Shown: positions 26,165 through 36,028, counted from the stretch's first letter. The stretch is 64,000 nt of DNA from CAIVPM01 sp964615145 (GCA_964615145.1 CAZTOP010000010.1:12092-76091), one strand, 5' to 3'. The notes: a model not told the origin generated them from the sequence alone. Translations and numbers: made by a program.

Positions 26165-26908
26165 ATGAAAATCTTAGTTTGTATTAGTAAAACACCCGAC
26201 ACTACTTCTAAAATTGCGTTTAAAGATGGCAATACAAAATTTGATGAGTCGGGAGTTCAATGGATTATTAACCCTTATGATGAGTGGTACTCACTTGTAA
26301 GAGCCATTGAATTGAAAGAAAAAGATGCTTCGGTTATTATTCATTTAGTAACTGTAGGCTTAGCAGACGCAGAACCCATCATTCGTAAAGCACTTGCTTT
26401 AGGAGGAGATGAAGCTATTCGTATTAATGCTGATAGCAGCGATAGTTTCTACATAGCAAGTCAAATTGCCGATATCGCCAAACAAGGCGGTTACGACATA
26501 GTTTTCACTGGAAAAGAAACTATTGACTATAATGGTTCTTCTATAGGTGGAATGGTGGCTGAATTGATAGATACCCCATATCTCTCTCTTGCAACAAAGT
26601 TTGATTTAAATGGAAACATAGCCATAATTACTAGAGAAATTGAAGGTGGTGAAGAAGTTAGTGAAGTGGTACTACCTCTAGTGGTTAGTTGTCAGAAAGG
26701 AGTAGCTGAACAACGCATTCCAAATATGAGAGGTATAATGGCTGCAAGAACCAAGCCTTTAAAAGTACTAGAGCCTTCTGTTATTGACGCTTTAACAAGC
26801 ATTGCTAATTTTGAGTTACCACCTGCAAAAGCAGGAGTTAAATTAGTAGATGCTGATAATGTGGTAGAACTAGTAAGACTGTTACACGAAGAAGCTAAAG
26901 TTATTTAG
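26165..26908 (+). CDS. etfB: Electron transfer flavoprotein beta subunit
   Basis: I start at ATG 26165 (MKILVCISKTPDTTSKIAF), the conserved N terminus; in-frame upstream codons overlap the operator. The 247 residues match EtfB, with NPYDEWYSLVRAIELKEK, LALGGDEAIRINAD, GKETIDYNGSSIGGM and GGEEVSEVVLPLVVSC. With EtfA it carries electrons from acyl-CoA dehydrogenases to the membrane quinone pool via ETF-QO. It is first in an etfB-etfA operon whose promoter shares an operator with marR and the acyl-CoA dehydrogenase. Confidence 0.93.
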   Translation: MKILVCISKTPDTTSKIAFKDGNTKFDESGVQWIINPYDEWYSLVRAIELKEKDASVIIHLVTVGLADAEPIIRKALALGGDEAIRINADSSDSFYIASQIADIAKQGGYDIVFTGKETIDYNGSSIGGMVAELIDTPYLSLATKFDLNGNIAIITREIEGGEEVSEVVLPLVVSCQKGVAEQRIPNMRGIMAARTKPLKVLEPSVIDALTSIANFELPPAKAGVKLVDADNVVELVRLLHEEAKVI

Positions 26909-26937
26909 CTTTAAATTTAAAAATTTAAATTAAAAAT

Positions 26938-27903
26938 ATGTCAGTATTAATATTTATAGATCAATCAGAAGGGCACGTTAAAAAAACATCTTATGAAGCT
27001 TTAAGTTATGGCTCTCAAATAGCAAAACAATTAGGCGTAAAAGCCGAGGGTCTAGTTTTAGGAACGGTTAAAGATGATTTAACTACTCTAGGGAAATACG
27101 GTGTTTCAACAATACATCAAATTACCAATGATACATTAAATCAATTTGATTCGCAAGTATACGCTAAAGCTATTGCAGATGCAGTTAACGCCTGTGGTGC
27201 CAATGTTGTAATATTTTCTCATAACCCAACGGGAAAGGCTGTTGCAGCAAGAGTTTCGGCTCGCCTAAAAGCAGGATTAGTGACTGGTGCAATAGCATTG
27301 CCAGATACTACAAGTGGTTTTATTGTAAAAAAATCTGTATTCAGCGGAAAAGCTTTTGCTAATGTTTCCATTACCTCGCCTATTAAAATTATCTCTCTAA
27401 ATCCGAATAGTTTTTCGCTGATTGTTAATGATAGCACTGCTACTATAAATTCACTAAATATTGACATTTTATCAGCAAAAGTAAAAGTAATAACTGTAAA
27501 TAAAGTAAGTGGGGAAGTTCCATTAACAGAGGCAGATATAGTTGTTAGTGGTGGTCGCGGTTTAAAAGGTCCAGAAAACTGGGGAATATTATTAGACTTA
27601 GCAAGAGAGTTAGGTGCAGCTACTGCTTGTAGCAGACCTGTAGGGGATGCACATTGGCGTCCGCACCACGAACACGTTGGGCAAACAGGTGTACAAATAG
27701 CACCAAATTTATATATTGCAATTGGTATTTCAGGAGCAATACAACATTTAGCTGGTGTAAACAGAAGTAAAGTAATGGTTGTTATTAATAAAGATCCAGA
27801 AGCTCCATTTTTTAAAGCAGCTGATTATGGTATTGTTGGTGATGCTTTTGAAGTAGTTCCAAAACTTACCGAAGAAATCAAAAAAATGAAAGCCAATAGC
27901 TAA
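26938..27903 (+). CDS. etfA: Electron transfer flavoprotein alpha subunit
   Basis: The 321-residue EtfA has an N-terminal ETF domain (about 1-180) and the C-terminal FAD-binding domain with SGGRGLKGPENWGILLDLA, SRPVGDAHWRPHHEHVGQTG and YIAIGISGAIQHLAGV, the expected FAD contacts. It is 29 bp downstream of etfB and is followed by a strong bidirectional terminator. Confidence 0.94.
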   Translation: MSVLIFIDQSEGHVKKTSYEALSYGSQIAKQLGVKAEGLVLGTVKDDLTTLGKYGVSTIHQITNDTLNQFDSQVYAKAIADAVNACGANVVIFSHNPTGKAVAARVSARLKAGLVTGAIALPDTTSGFIVKKSVFSGKAFANVSITSPIKIISLNPNSFSLIVNDSTATINSLNIDILSAKVKVITVNKVSGEVPLTEADIVVSGGRGLKGPENWGILLDLARELGAATACSRPVGDAHWRPHHEHVGQTGVQIAPNLYIAIGISGAIQHLAGVNRSKVMVVINKDPEAPFFKAADYGIVGDAFEVVPKLTEEIKKMKANS

Positions 27904-27936
27904 GATTCTCTTACTCATACTTACTAGGGAAATATA

Positions 27937-27974
27937 AAAATAGCCCCATTTGAAATTTCGAATGGGGCTATTTT
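27937..27974. terminator. Bidirectional terminator between etfA and the ribonucleotide reductase gene
   Basis: AAAATAGCCCCATT pairs perfectly with AATGGGGCTATTTT across a 10-base loop. A-run and T-run flanks make it work for the plus-strand etfA and the minus-strand gene ending at 28003. Confidence 0.9.
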
Positions 27975-28002
27975 AGGGGTATATGATAAGTATCGATTTT
28001 GA

Positions 28003-31000
28003 TTAACTACAACCTAAACTATTTCCGCAGTTTAAGCATTTATAGCAAGTACCACTTCTAACAGTAATATGTCCACAAGTATTGCAAGATGGAGCATCGC
28101 TTTGCATTGATTTCGCAGCTGCGTTTATCATATCAAAACCGTTATCAGCCTTTACAGATACCGAAGCACGTTGTAATTTTTGAGGTGCTGGTGAGGTAGT
28201 AATATTTGCACTTGGAGCTGTAACATGTACACTGCTTAATTCAGGGCTTCCAATATAACTTAAATCTCCATCATCCTCGCCTAAATTACCTAGTTCTGGT
28301 TTGTCCAAAACATGTACCAGATCTGTTCTGCCTAAGTATTCATAAGCCAATGCTCTGAAAACAAAATCAACCAAACTTGTTGTTGTTTTAATATTTGGGT
28401 GATCCACCATTCCTGCAGGCTCAAAACGTGTAAATACAAACTTTTCAACAAACTCTTCTAATGGCACACCATATTGCAAACCCACAGAAATTGCTATGGC
28501 AAAGCAGTTCATTAAACTTCTTACGGTACTTCCTTCTTTAGCCAGGTCAACAAATATTTCACCTAAGGTTCCATCGCTATATTCACCAGTTCTTAGGAAA
28601 ATTGCTTGTCCATTAATCTTAGCTTTTTGTGTAAATCCTCTGCGTTTACTTGGCAAAGATTTTCTTTCTACAATAGAGGATAAAGCACGTTTTAATTGCG
28701 TGTCTGTAGAAGCGGTCATACGTTTTGTAACCTCCTCTAATAAATCTTCAACAGAAAGAGTGCTTAGGTCGACAATGTTGGATGTTTGATTTTGGATGTT
28801 TGATGCTTCAATGCTTGACTCATTGACTTCCTTATTTCCTGACTCATCAGTTTTCTTTTTCTTATCTGCTTTATTGCTTAGCGGCTGGCTTAATTTACTA
28901 CCATCTCTATACAACGCACAAGCTTTCAAACTTAATTCCCAACTCAATTTATAAGCCTCTTCAATTTCTTCAACAGTTGCTTCGTTTGGCAAGTTGATTG
29001 TTTTAGAAATAGCACCACTTAAAAACGGTTGACAAGCTGCCATCATTCTGATATGTCCGTGAGCGTGAATATAACGAGTACCCTTATTGCCACATTTATT
29101 TGCACAATCAAAGACTGGATAATGTTCTTCTTTCAAATATGGAGCTCCTTCAACAGTCATTGTACCACAGATATAATCTCCTGCTGCTTCAATTTCTTCA
29201 TCTGTAAATCCTAATTCTTCTAACACATTTAAACCATAATCGTTGATTTGGTTTTGCGTAAAACCAAGGCGTAATAAACACTCTTCACCTAACACATATT
29301 TGTTAAATACAAAGTTGATAGCAAAAGCAGCTTTTAATCCACCTTCTAATTTTGCAATCTCATCTGTAGTAAATCCTTTTGCAGCAAGGGTTGCAGCATT
29401 GATATATGGAGAACCCTCAAAACTTCCAGAACCCACAGCATATTTTTCAATCGCTTTAATTTCTTCTTGTGTGTAGCCCAGAGTTTCTAAAGCATTTGGT
29501 ACGGCACCGTTAATAATTTTGAAATATCCACCACCAGAAAGTTTTTTAAATTTAACCAATGCAAAATCTGGTTCAACGCCTGTTGTATCGCAATCCATTA
29601 CCAAACCAATGGTACCTGTTGGAGCAATAACAGTAGTTTGAGCATTTCTATAACCATATTGTTCACCCATTTGAACTGCATCGTCCCAGGCTTTTGTAGC
29701 AGCTTTTAATAAAGCATCTGGACAATGTTGTGCTTTAATACCAACTGGTTTCAAGCTCAATCCTTCGTAAGCTCCATCAGCATCATAAGCAGCAGCACGA
29801 TGATTTCTCATAACACGAAGCATATCTTCTTTGTTTTCCTCGTACTTAGCAAAAGCTCCTAAGAAGCTAGCCATTTCTGCCGATGTTTTATATGCAACGC
29901 CAGTCATAATAGCTGTTACAGCACCTGCAATTCCACGAGCTTCTTCACTATCATAAGCAATACCACTAATCATTAAAATGGTTCCAAGGTTTGCAAAGCC
30001 TAAACCTAATGTTCTGTAATCATAAGAAAGTTGGGCCACTTCTTTACTTGGAAATTGAGCCATCAATACACTGATTTCAAGTACCACAGTCCATAAACGG
30101 CTGATATATTCTATACCTGCAACATCAATACTATTGGTTTCTTCATTGAAGAACTTTCTAAGATTAATTGACGCTAAGTTACAAGCAGTATTGTCAAGGA
30201 ACATATACTCGCTGCAAGGGTTTGAGGCATTAATACGTCCACCTTGTGGGCAAGTATGCCATTCGTTTATAGTTGTGTCGTATTGAGTTCCAGGATCTGC
30301 ACAACGCCAGGCAGCATAAGATATTTTATTCCATACATCTTTTGCGGGGATTGATTTCATTACTCTGCCATCTGTTCTAGCTTTTAATTCCCAATTGCCG
30401 CCCTCTTCCAACACTTTAAAGAATTCGTTTGGAATACGTACAGAGTTGTTTGAGTTTTGTCCTGCTACTGTTGAATAAGCCTCTCCTTCGTAATGATTAT
30501 CGTATCCTTGAGCTATTAATGCAGCAACCTTATCTTCTTCTTTTACTTTCCAGTCTATAAAATCCATCACCTCTGGGTGGTCTAGGTCTAGGCAAACCAT
30601 TTTGGCAGCACGGCGTGTTGTTCCTCCACTTTTTATTGCACCTGCACTTCTATCACCAATTTTCAAGAAGCTCATTAATCCACTTGAAGTACCACCACCG
30701 CTTAATTTTTCGCCACTGCCACGTATTTGAGAAAAATTAGTTCCAACACCACTTCCATACTTAAATATTCTGGCTTCACGCACCCATAGGTCCATAATAC
30801 CACCATCGTTCACTAAATCATCATTAACACTTAAGATAAAGCAAGCGTGAGGTTGTGGACGCTCGTAAGCATTTGTTGACTTTTTTAATTGTCCATCATT
30901 TGCGTCTACATAATAGTGCCCCTGAGGTTTTCCGGTAATACCATAACTCTCGTATAAACCTGTATTAAACCACTGAGGACTATTTGGCACACAAGACTGG

Positions 31001-31389
31001 TTTAATATACTATATACTAGTTCTTCATAGAAAATAGTAGCATCTTTTTCGCTGGCGAAATAGCCATAACGTTCGCCCCAAACTTTCCAGCAATTAGCCA
31101 TACGATGTGCTACTTGTTTTGCAGATGTTTCTCTACCCAAACCACCATCAGCTTGCGGTACACCGGCTTTTCTAAAATACTTTTGTGCAATAATATCAGT
31201 TGCAATTTGACTCCATTGTTTTGGAACTTCAACGTTATTCATTTCAAATACTTTTTCACCAGTAGGGTTTTTTATTACACTACTGCGATAGTCGTATTCA
31301 AACTGATCAAAAGGGGATATGCCTTCAATTGTAAAACGGCGATTAAATTGTAAGCCTTTTTGTTGGGTTTGTTGTTGCATTCGTTTCAA
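28003..31389 (-). CDS. nrdJ: Adenosylcobalamin-dependent (class II) ribonucleotide reductase
   Basis: The 1128-residue protein reduces ribonucleotides using a B12-generated thiyl radical. Signs are QSCVPNSPQWFNTGLYESYG, GSGVGTNFSQIRG, the ASNPCSEYMFLDNTACNLAS active-site region with the radical Cys, NHRAAAYDADGAYEG, and VIAPTGTIGLVMDCDTTG. A middle insert (about 645-780) carries repeated GFTxxE/D helices. A TSCPD domain (about 930-1040) and a C-terminal redox/zinc tail (CNTCGHITVRSGTCYKC) follow. It is preceded by a promoter box TATTTTCG and an AT-rich region with DnaA boxes. No cobalamin riboswitch was found upstream. Confidence 0.92.
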   Translation of the reverse strand: MKRMQQQTQQKGLQFNRRFTIEGISPFDQFEYDYRSSVIKNPTGEKVFEMNNVEVPKQWSQIATDIIAQKYFRKAGVPQADGGLGRETSAKQVAHRMANCWKVWGERYGYFASEKDATIFYEELVYSILNQSCVPNSPQWFNTGLYESYGITGKPQGHYYVDANDGQLKKSTNAYERPQPHACFILSVNDDLVNDGGIMDLWVREARIFKYGSGVGTNFSQIRGSGEKLSGGGTSSGLMSFLKIGDRSAGAIKSGGTTRRAAKMVCLDLDHPEVMDFIDWKVKEEDKVAALIAQGYDNHYEGEAYSTVAGQNSNNSVRIPNEFFKVLEEGGNWELKARTDGRVMKSIPAKDVWNKISYAAWRCADPGTQYDTTINEWHTCPQGGRINASNPCSEYMFLDNTACNLASINLRKFFNEETNSIDVAGIEYISRLWTVVLEISVLMAQFPSKEVAQLSYDYRTLGLGFANLGTILMISGIAYDSEEARGIAGAVTAIMTGVAYKTSAEMASFLGAFAKYEENKEDMLRVMRNHRAAAYDADGAYEGLSLKPVGIKAQHCPDALLKAATKAWDDAVQMGEQYGYRNAQTTVIAPTGTIGLVMDCDTTGVEPDFALVKFKKLSGGGYFKIINGAVPNALETLGYTQEEIKAIEKYAVGSGSFEGSPYINAATLAAKGFTTDEIAKLEGGLKAAFAINFVFNKYVLGEECLLRLGFTQNQINDYGLNVLEELGFTDEEIEAAGDYICGTMTVEGAPYLKEEHYPVFDCANKCGNKGTRYIHAHGHIRMMAACQPFLSGAISKTINLPNEATVEEIEEAYKLSWELSLKACALYRDGSKLSQPLSNKADKKKKTDESGNKEVNESSIEASNIQNQTSNIVDLSTLSVEDLLEEVTKRMTASTDTQLKRALSSIVERKSLPSKRRGFTQKAKINGQAIFLRTGEYSDGTLGEIFVDLAKEGSTVRSLMNCFAIAISVGLQYGVPLEEFVEKFVFTRFEPAGMVDHPNIKTTTSLVDFVFRALAYEYLGRTDLVHVLDKPELGNLGEDDGDLSYIGSPELSSVHVTAPSANITTSPAPQKLQRASVSVKADNGFDMINAAAKSMQSDAPSCNTCGHITVRSGTCYKCLNCGNSLGCS

Positions 31390-31899
31390 AATTTTATTGT
31401 GAGTGGTAGTTAGTTTTCTGTTGCCAAACTATTTCATTTAGCGGAGAACGAAAATATTAGTACGTAACTTTCAAACCAAACTTATGATTTCAACAAACTG
31501 TGGATAAAGAATGTGGATTTCTCTGCAATTCAAATGGGTATTGGATTGTGTGAAATGTTCACATTAAAACCAGCATTTGTGTACAAATTTTGTTTTGAAA
31601 TTTTATAAAAGTTCTCTTTGTAGTAACGATGGGGTTTTGCAAATATTTTGAAATTTGTGTTATTTAGATTTGCACAGGTGTGGATAATCTTTATAGTTAC
31701 AAAGTTTTGTAATTTTAACAAAAACTAAGTGGCTTAATGAGGTTGTTGTAAAAAAATGTTGTAACAATATATCTAAAAATTGATGGTAATTTAATTGAAA
31801 CATTACGACAGCAATTTTTTGAAATGACAATAAAGAATTTGTTTTTAATTATATGTAATAAACTTAAAAACAAATAGTTAATACCTTATTTGCTTTATA
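31390..31899. other. Candidate replication origin or DnaA-controlled regulatory region
   Basis: This 510-bp gene-free region contains perfect DnaA boxes TGTGGATAA at 31499-31507 and 31679-31687 in the same orientation. It also holds a degenerate box TGTGTACAA at 31578-31586 and near matches TGTGGATTT at 31512-31520 and ATGTTCACA at 31555-31563. A very AT-rich stretch lies to the right (about 31690-31900). Gene orientation changes here from mostly minus on the near left to mostly plus on the right. DnaA control of the reductase gene is the main alternative. Confidence 0.45.
31449..31479 (-). promoter_or_regulatory. Ribonucleotide reductase promoter, TTG-N20-TATTTTCG
   Basis: On the minus strand, TTG (31479-31477) is followed after 20 bases by TATTTTCG (31456-31449), 7 of 8 to TAnnTTTG and the same variant as at the ABC-F gene. 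The predicted leader is about 55 nt. Confidence 0.5.
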
Positions 31900-32598
31900 T
31901 TAAAAAATATCCTCTAATTGCTTTAGATGAAAAATAGTGTAGTTTGCATTTGGATATACATTACTGTTTAAATGGTTTACAAAAACTGTATCTAAACCAG
32001 CATTAATAGCTCCTTCGATATCTGCATCCAAGTTATCGCCAATCATAATACTTTCTTTGGTAGTAGCTTTTGATTTTTTGAGTGCAAAATCAAAAATCTC
32101 TTTATTGGGCTTCAAACTATTGCTGCCTTCTGATGTAATAATTTCAACAAAATAATTAGTTAGTCCACAGCTTTTAAGTTTATTGTATTGTACTTTTTCA
32201 AAACCATTTGTAATTAAGTGTAGTTGATAGTTTTTTGACAATAAATAATCTAAAATTTCTATTGTGTAAGGAAATAAGCCTTGTTTGGTAGGTAGTAGTT
32301 CTAAAAACTCTATTGACATTTTGCGAGATAATGCCTCATCGGCTATTTTATAGTCAAGCAATGCGAGCCACATTCGCTTCCAACGAAGTTCGTCTTGTTT
32401 AATTTGCCCCTTAGTATATTTATCCCAAAGACGATGATTGTGATGGCTATATTTTTCAAAAAAATCATCAAAACTGACTATACCTTTTTCAAGTAAAGCA
32501 TTATTAAGGTATAAGTCGTTCAAAGTTTGTTTGGCATTGGCTTCAAAATCCCAAAGGGTATGGTCTAAATCAAAAAAGAGATGTTTGTATTTGCTCAT
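31900..32598 (-). CDS. HAD-superfamily hydrolase, YjjG-type nucleotidase
   Basis: The 232-residue protein has the HAD motifs: FFDLDHTLWDFE (nucleophile Asp, DxD, about residue 10), LITNGFEKVQ (motif II), the Lys in EGSNSLKPNKEIF (motif III) and MIGDNLDADIEGA (motif IV). The DHTLWDFE opening is typical of YjjG, which removes phosphate from non-canonical pyrimidine nucleotides and so cleans the nucleotide pool. Length is normal. It is transcribed toward the candidate origin and shares its upstream region with the divergent SDR. Confidence 0.87.
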   Translation of the reverse strand: MSKYKHLFFDLDHTLWDFEANAKQTLNDLYLNNALLEKGIVSFDDFFEKYSHHNHRLWDKYTKGQIKQDELRWKRMWLALLDYKIADEALSRKMSIEFLELLPTKQGLFPYTIEILDYLLSKNYQLHLITNGFEKVQYNKLKSCGLTNYFVEIITSEGSNSLKPNKEIFDFALKKSKATTKESIMIGDNLDADIEGAINAGLDTVFVNHLNSNVYPNANYTIFHLKQLEDIF

Positions 32599-32641
32599 AT
32601 AGTTTGCAAAATAAGGTTTGTTTGTATTGAAACAAGAACTC

Positions 32642-32649
32642 TAATTTCG
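32642..32649 (+). promoter_or_regulatory. Promoter box TAATTTCG of the SDR gene
   Basis: Seven of eight to TAnnTTTG with the same TTCG variant seen at two other genes. TTG at 32622-32624 (17 bp) or 32618-32620 (21 bp) could be the -33 element. The ATG is 17 bp downstream. Confidence 0.4.
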
Positions 32650-32666
32650 TGTTAATAAATTATAAT

Positions 32667-33359
32667 ATGAATATTGTTATCACAGGTGCTTCAAAAGGAT
32701 TAGGAAAAGCATTTGCTACAGCATTTGCAAATAAAAATAATGTGTTGTTATTGTGTGCTAGAAACAGTAATGATTTAAATAATGTTGCTAGTGAATTAAT
32801 GGCATTGGGAGCAACTGTTCATTGTCAATCAGTCGATGTAAGTAAAAAAGATGAAGTGATTGCTTTTTCCAAATGGTGTTTAACTTATGGTACCCCCAAT
32901 ATCATAATTAACAATGCAGGAATTTTTGAACCAGGTTCGGTACATAATGAAGTTGATGGTATTTTGGAAAAAATGATTGAGACTAATTTATACAGTGCTT
33001 ATCATTTAACTCGCTCATTATTGCCAACAATGATGGAGCAAAGGCAAGGACATATTTTTAATATTTGTTCTATAGCTTCAATCCAAGCTTATGCAAATGG
33101 CGGCAGCTATAGTATTAGCAAATTTGCAATGCTTGGATTTAGTAAAAATTTAAGAGAAGAAATGAAACCTTACAATATAAAAGTTACAAGCGTATTGCCT
33201 GGAGCTGTATTTACAGATAGCTGGAAAGGTAGCGGCATAGATGAAAGTAGAATTATGCAAGATGCAGATATTGCCAAAATGGTGGTAGCAGCATCTCAAT
33301 TATCATTACAAGCTTGCGTTGAGGAAATTCTTCTACGCCCACAACTTGGCGACTTATAA
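32667..33359 (+). CDS. Short-chain dehydrogenase/reductase (SDR)
   Basis: The 230-residue protein has the Rossmann Gly motif ITGASKGLGKAFA (about 5-17), NNAGIFEPG, Ser in ICSIASIQA, and the YSISK active-site Tyr/Lys (about 152-156). This is a classical SDR using NAD(P)H. The substrate is unknown. The start is ATG 32667 directly before NIVITGAS; longer in-frame starts would cross the promoter box. It is a single-gene unit. Confidence 0.88.
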   Translation: MNIVITGASKGLGKAFATAFANKNNVLLLCARNSNDLNNVASELMALGATVHCQSVDVSKKDEVIAFSKWCLTYGTPNIIINNAGIFEPGSVHNEVDGILEKMIETNLYSAYHLTRSLLPTMMEQRQGHIFNICSIASIQAYANGGSYSISKFAMLGFSKNLREEMKPYNIKVTSVLPGAVFTDSWKGSGIDESRIMQDADIAKMVVAASQLSLQACVEEILLRPQLGDL

Positions 33360-33467
33360 ATTCTATTAATTAATAAACGATAACAAAATTTAACTTGTAC
33401 AAAAACTAAGTAATAATTAATCCTCTGTTATCGATTAATTTATTTACTTTGAAATAAATAATTATTA

Positions 33468-35222
33468 ATGCAGCAGTTTTTACTACAAGGTACTAAAAAA
33501 TGTCTCATTACTTTAGTTGTAATGATGATAGTTGTTGCATCATTCTGCCAAAATAAACCAAACACTAAGATAGATTCATTAATTAACAAAGCAAAATCAT
33601 TACAATACAAAAATGTTGATTCAGCTATTTTACTTTATGAAATTGCATCTGACTATTATAAAAGTAATGACTTTTTGCATCTTTTTTATGCCACCCAAAT
33701 TAATATAGCCAATTGTTATGCTATTCAACAAAAAAATAATGAGGCTTTAAAGGTTTATGAATCGTGTTTAAAATATCATTCAGCTACTAAGGATAGTGTT
33801 CATTTATATCAAATTTATTCAGGAATGGCAAGCGTTTCGTATAATTTGAATGATAGTAAAAAAACGATTGACTACCTTAAAATGGCTAATGATGTTTGTG
33901 ATGTAAATAAGTTTCCAGTATTAAAATTTAACGGATTATTAAATCTGGAAAATTGCTTTGTAATGAATCAAGATGTTGATGCTGCATTTAAGTGCTTGAA
34001 TGAAGCCGAAAGATTATTAAATGTTGTGAAAGTTCCAATATATACCTACCATTTAAGCTTAAAATATTCTTACTTATATTACCTGAAAAAAAAGTATAGT
34101 ACAGCCATTGATAAAGCACTTGTGGCATTACAGTTTAAAGGAGATTTTGACAAAAGGTTAATTATGGAAGCATATAATATACTTGGATTATGCTATTTAG
34201 AAACTAAACAATATGATAAAAGCGAAATTTATTTAGATTCTGCTTTAGTATTAAGTAAAGCCATCAATTCTAAATTAGATTATTCTAAGATATTAGAAAG
34301 TAAATTTAGATTAGACACTTCTGCTCATAATCAAAAAAAAGCAATTAATGATTTGCTTGAAATTGTTGCCACAAAGGATAGTTTATTCGAGATGAATAAA
34401 CTAAATTTTACAAACGATTTATTAATAAAATATCAAACCGAAAAAAAAGATGCAGATAATAAAATACTTGCTATAGAAAACGAAAAAAGAAGTGCAATAA
34501 TAAAGTGGCAAAGGTTTTTAAATTTTACCATTTTAATATCTTCTTTACTTCTTATAGTCATCTTATTTTTTTATTTAAGATACAGAAATAGACAACAAAA
34601 AAAGGAAATAGAAAAAGATAAAATTGCTGCTGAACTTAGAGCGTTAAAGGCACAGTTGAATCCGCATTTTGTTCAAAATATTTTTCAAATTATTTCAAAT
34701 CAAGTAAAAATTAATCCATCCGAAGTGGCTGTTTTTTTACAAAAAACAGCTAACTATTTCAGAAGTGTACTGAATAGTACAGAAAAAAGTGTTCACAATT
34801 TTGAAGATGAAATTATTTTCACTGAAAAATATTTGCAGTTTCAACAAACCTTATTCAAGGACAAGTTAACATACAGCATTGATGATTTACACAAAATAGA
34901 TAGCTTTGGAATTATTGTGCCAGCTATGTTACTACAGCCATTTATTGAAAATAGCATCAAATATGGTTTGCAGTTTTCGCAAAAACCAATGCATATTGAT
35001 ATACATTTTTATGTAGATGAAAGATATTTGTACATCTCAATTATTGATGATGGACATTTTGAAACTAATGAAACATTGAGCAATGAAAAATCTTATGGAT
35101 TTTCGTTAATTGGAAAACGCCTAGATTTATTTTACAGGCTTAATAAAAACAAACCAAAAATTAGTTCGAATTCAATTAATGATGGGAATGGCTTTAAGGT
35201 AGAAATAAGTTTACCTTTGTAA
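33468..35222 (+). CDS. LytS-type sensor histidine kinase with N-terminal repeats
   Basis: The 584-residue protein has a signal-like helix (about 10-27), a periplasmic helical-repeat region with TPR character (about 40-315), a transmembrane helix (about 347-370) and a coiled linker. A His_kinase domain follows with the H-box QLNPHFVQNIFQI (His about 402) and the N-box QPFIENSIKYGL. The H-box has VQN where LFN is usual. The response-regulator gene follows 21 bp later, so this is a two-component pair of LytS/LytTR type. Confidence 0.88.
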   Translation: MQQFLLQGTKKCLITLVVMMIVVASFCQNKPNTKIDSLINKAKSLQYKNVDSAILLYEIASDYYKSNDFLHLFYATQINIANCYAIQQKNNEALKVYESCLKYHSATKDSVHLYQIYSGMASVSYNLNDSKKTIDYLKMANDVCDVNKFPVLKFNGLLNLENCFVMNQDVDAAFKCLNEAERLLNVVKVPIYTYHLSLKYSYLYYLKKKYSTAIDKALVALQFKGDFDKRLIMEAYNILGLCYLETKQYDKSEIYLDSALVLSKAINSKLDYSKILESKFRLDTSAHNQKKAINDLLEIVATKDSLFEMNKLNFTNDLLIKYQTEKKDADNKILAIENEKRSAIIKWQRFLNFTILISSLLLIVILFFYLRYRNRQQKKEIEKDKIAAELRALKAQLNPHFVQNIFQIISNQVKINPSEVAVFLQKTANYFRSVLNSTEKSVHNFEDEIIFTEKYLQFQQTLFKDKLTYSIDDLHKIDSFGIIVPAMLLQPFIENSIKYGLQFSQKPMHIDIHFYVDERYLYISIIDDGHFETNETLSNEKSYGFSLIGKRLDLFYRLNKNKPKISSNSINDGNGFKVEISLPL

Positions 35223-35243
35223 ATAATTTCAATAGTTATATTA

Positions 35244-36008
35244 ATGCAAAAAATTAGAGCAATACATATTGATGATGATCAGGAAACGCTACTCTATTGC
35301 AAGGGCTTATTCAACGAAAATAAATTACTTGAATATGTTTCGGGGTTTTCAAATGCTAAAGATGCTGTTCAATTTTTAAGTGCTGTAAAGGTTGATATTA
35401 TTTTTTGCGATATTGAAATGCCAGAGTATAATGGTTTTTGGCTTGCTAATAATTTGCCTTATGAAGTTCCTATTGTATTTATTACTGCTCATAATGGTTT
35501 TGCAGTTGAGGCATTTGAAGCCTGTGCTCTACATTATTTAATTAAACCTTTATCAAGTGAGCAATTAAGTATTTGTATTGATAGGTTTCAAAAGCAAGAA
35601 CATAGAAGCCTGCATTTAAAAGAACAATTATCTCAATTTTACAATAATTATTTACCTCAAAACGCTGTAAAGCATCCGAGCAGAATTTATATAAATAATA
35701 TTGGTAAAATAGTTATTGTTGAACTACAAGACTTAATGTATTTAATAGGTTCTGGCAACTACACCAAATTTGTAATGGTGAATAATGAAATTTATACTAG
35801 CAGTAAAAATTTAAAAGTGTATGAGGATGCTTTAACCCATCACCCCGATTTTATTCGAATTCATCACTCACACTTAATCAATAAAAATTTTGCTAAACAA
35901 ATACTAAAAGTTAATAATCAACAATGGTTTGTTGAGATGAAGGATAACGAGAAGTTAGGTTTGTCGAAAGGTAGATTAGATGAAATATTAGAACAGCTTC
36001 AAAAGTGA
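35244..36008 (+). CDS. LytTR-family response regulator
   Basis: The 254-residue protein has a receiver domain (about 1-120) with acidic pair IDDD, phospho-acceptor Asp in IIFCDIEMPEYNG (about 57), VFITAHN and the Lys in LIKPLSS. The C-terminal LytTR DNA-binding domain (about 150-250) shows the typical LMYLIGSGNYTKFVM and FIRIHHSHLINKNF. It is the partner of the upstream kinase. A strong terminator follows. Targets are unknown; the next gene, a T9SS giant, is separate. Confidence 0.92.
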   Translation: MQKIRAIHIDDDQETLLYCKGLFNENKLLEYVSGFSNAKDAVQFLSAVKVDIIFCDIEMPEYNGFWLANNLPYEVPIVFITAHNGFAVEAFEACALHYLIKPLSSEQLSICIDRFQKQEHRSLHLKEQLSQFYNNYLPQNAVKHPSRIYINNIGKIVIVELQDLMYLIGSGNYTKFVMVNNEIYTSSKNLKVYEDALTHHPDFIRIHHSHLINKNFAKQILKVNNQQWFVEMKDNEKLGLSKGRLDEILEQLQK

Positions 36009-36028
36009 TTTTGTATATCTGTTTATCC

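Noticed and set aside
31390..31899. Cobalamin riboswitch before the B12-dependent reductase
   Set aside because: I looked for the B12 box and the G/C-rich core on the minus strand and saw neither; the region is uniformly AT rich.
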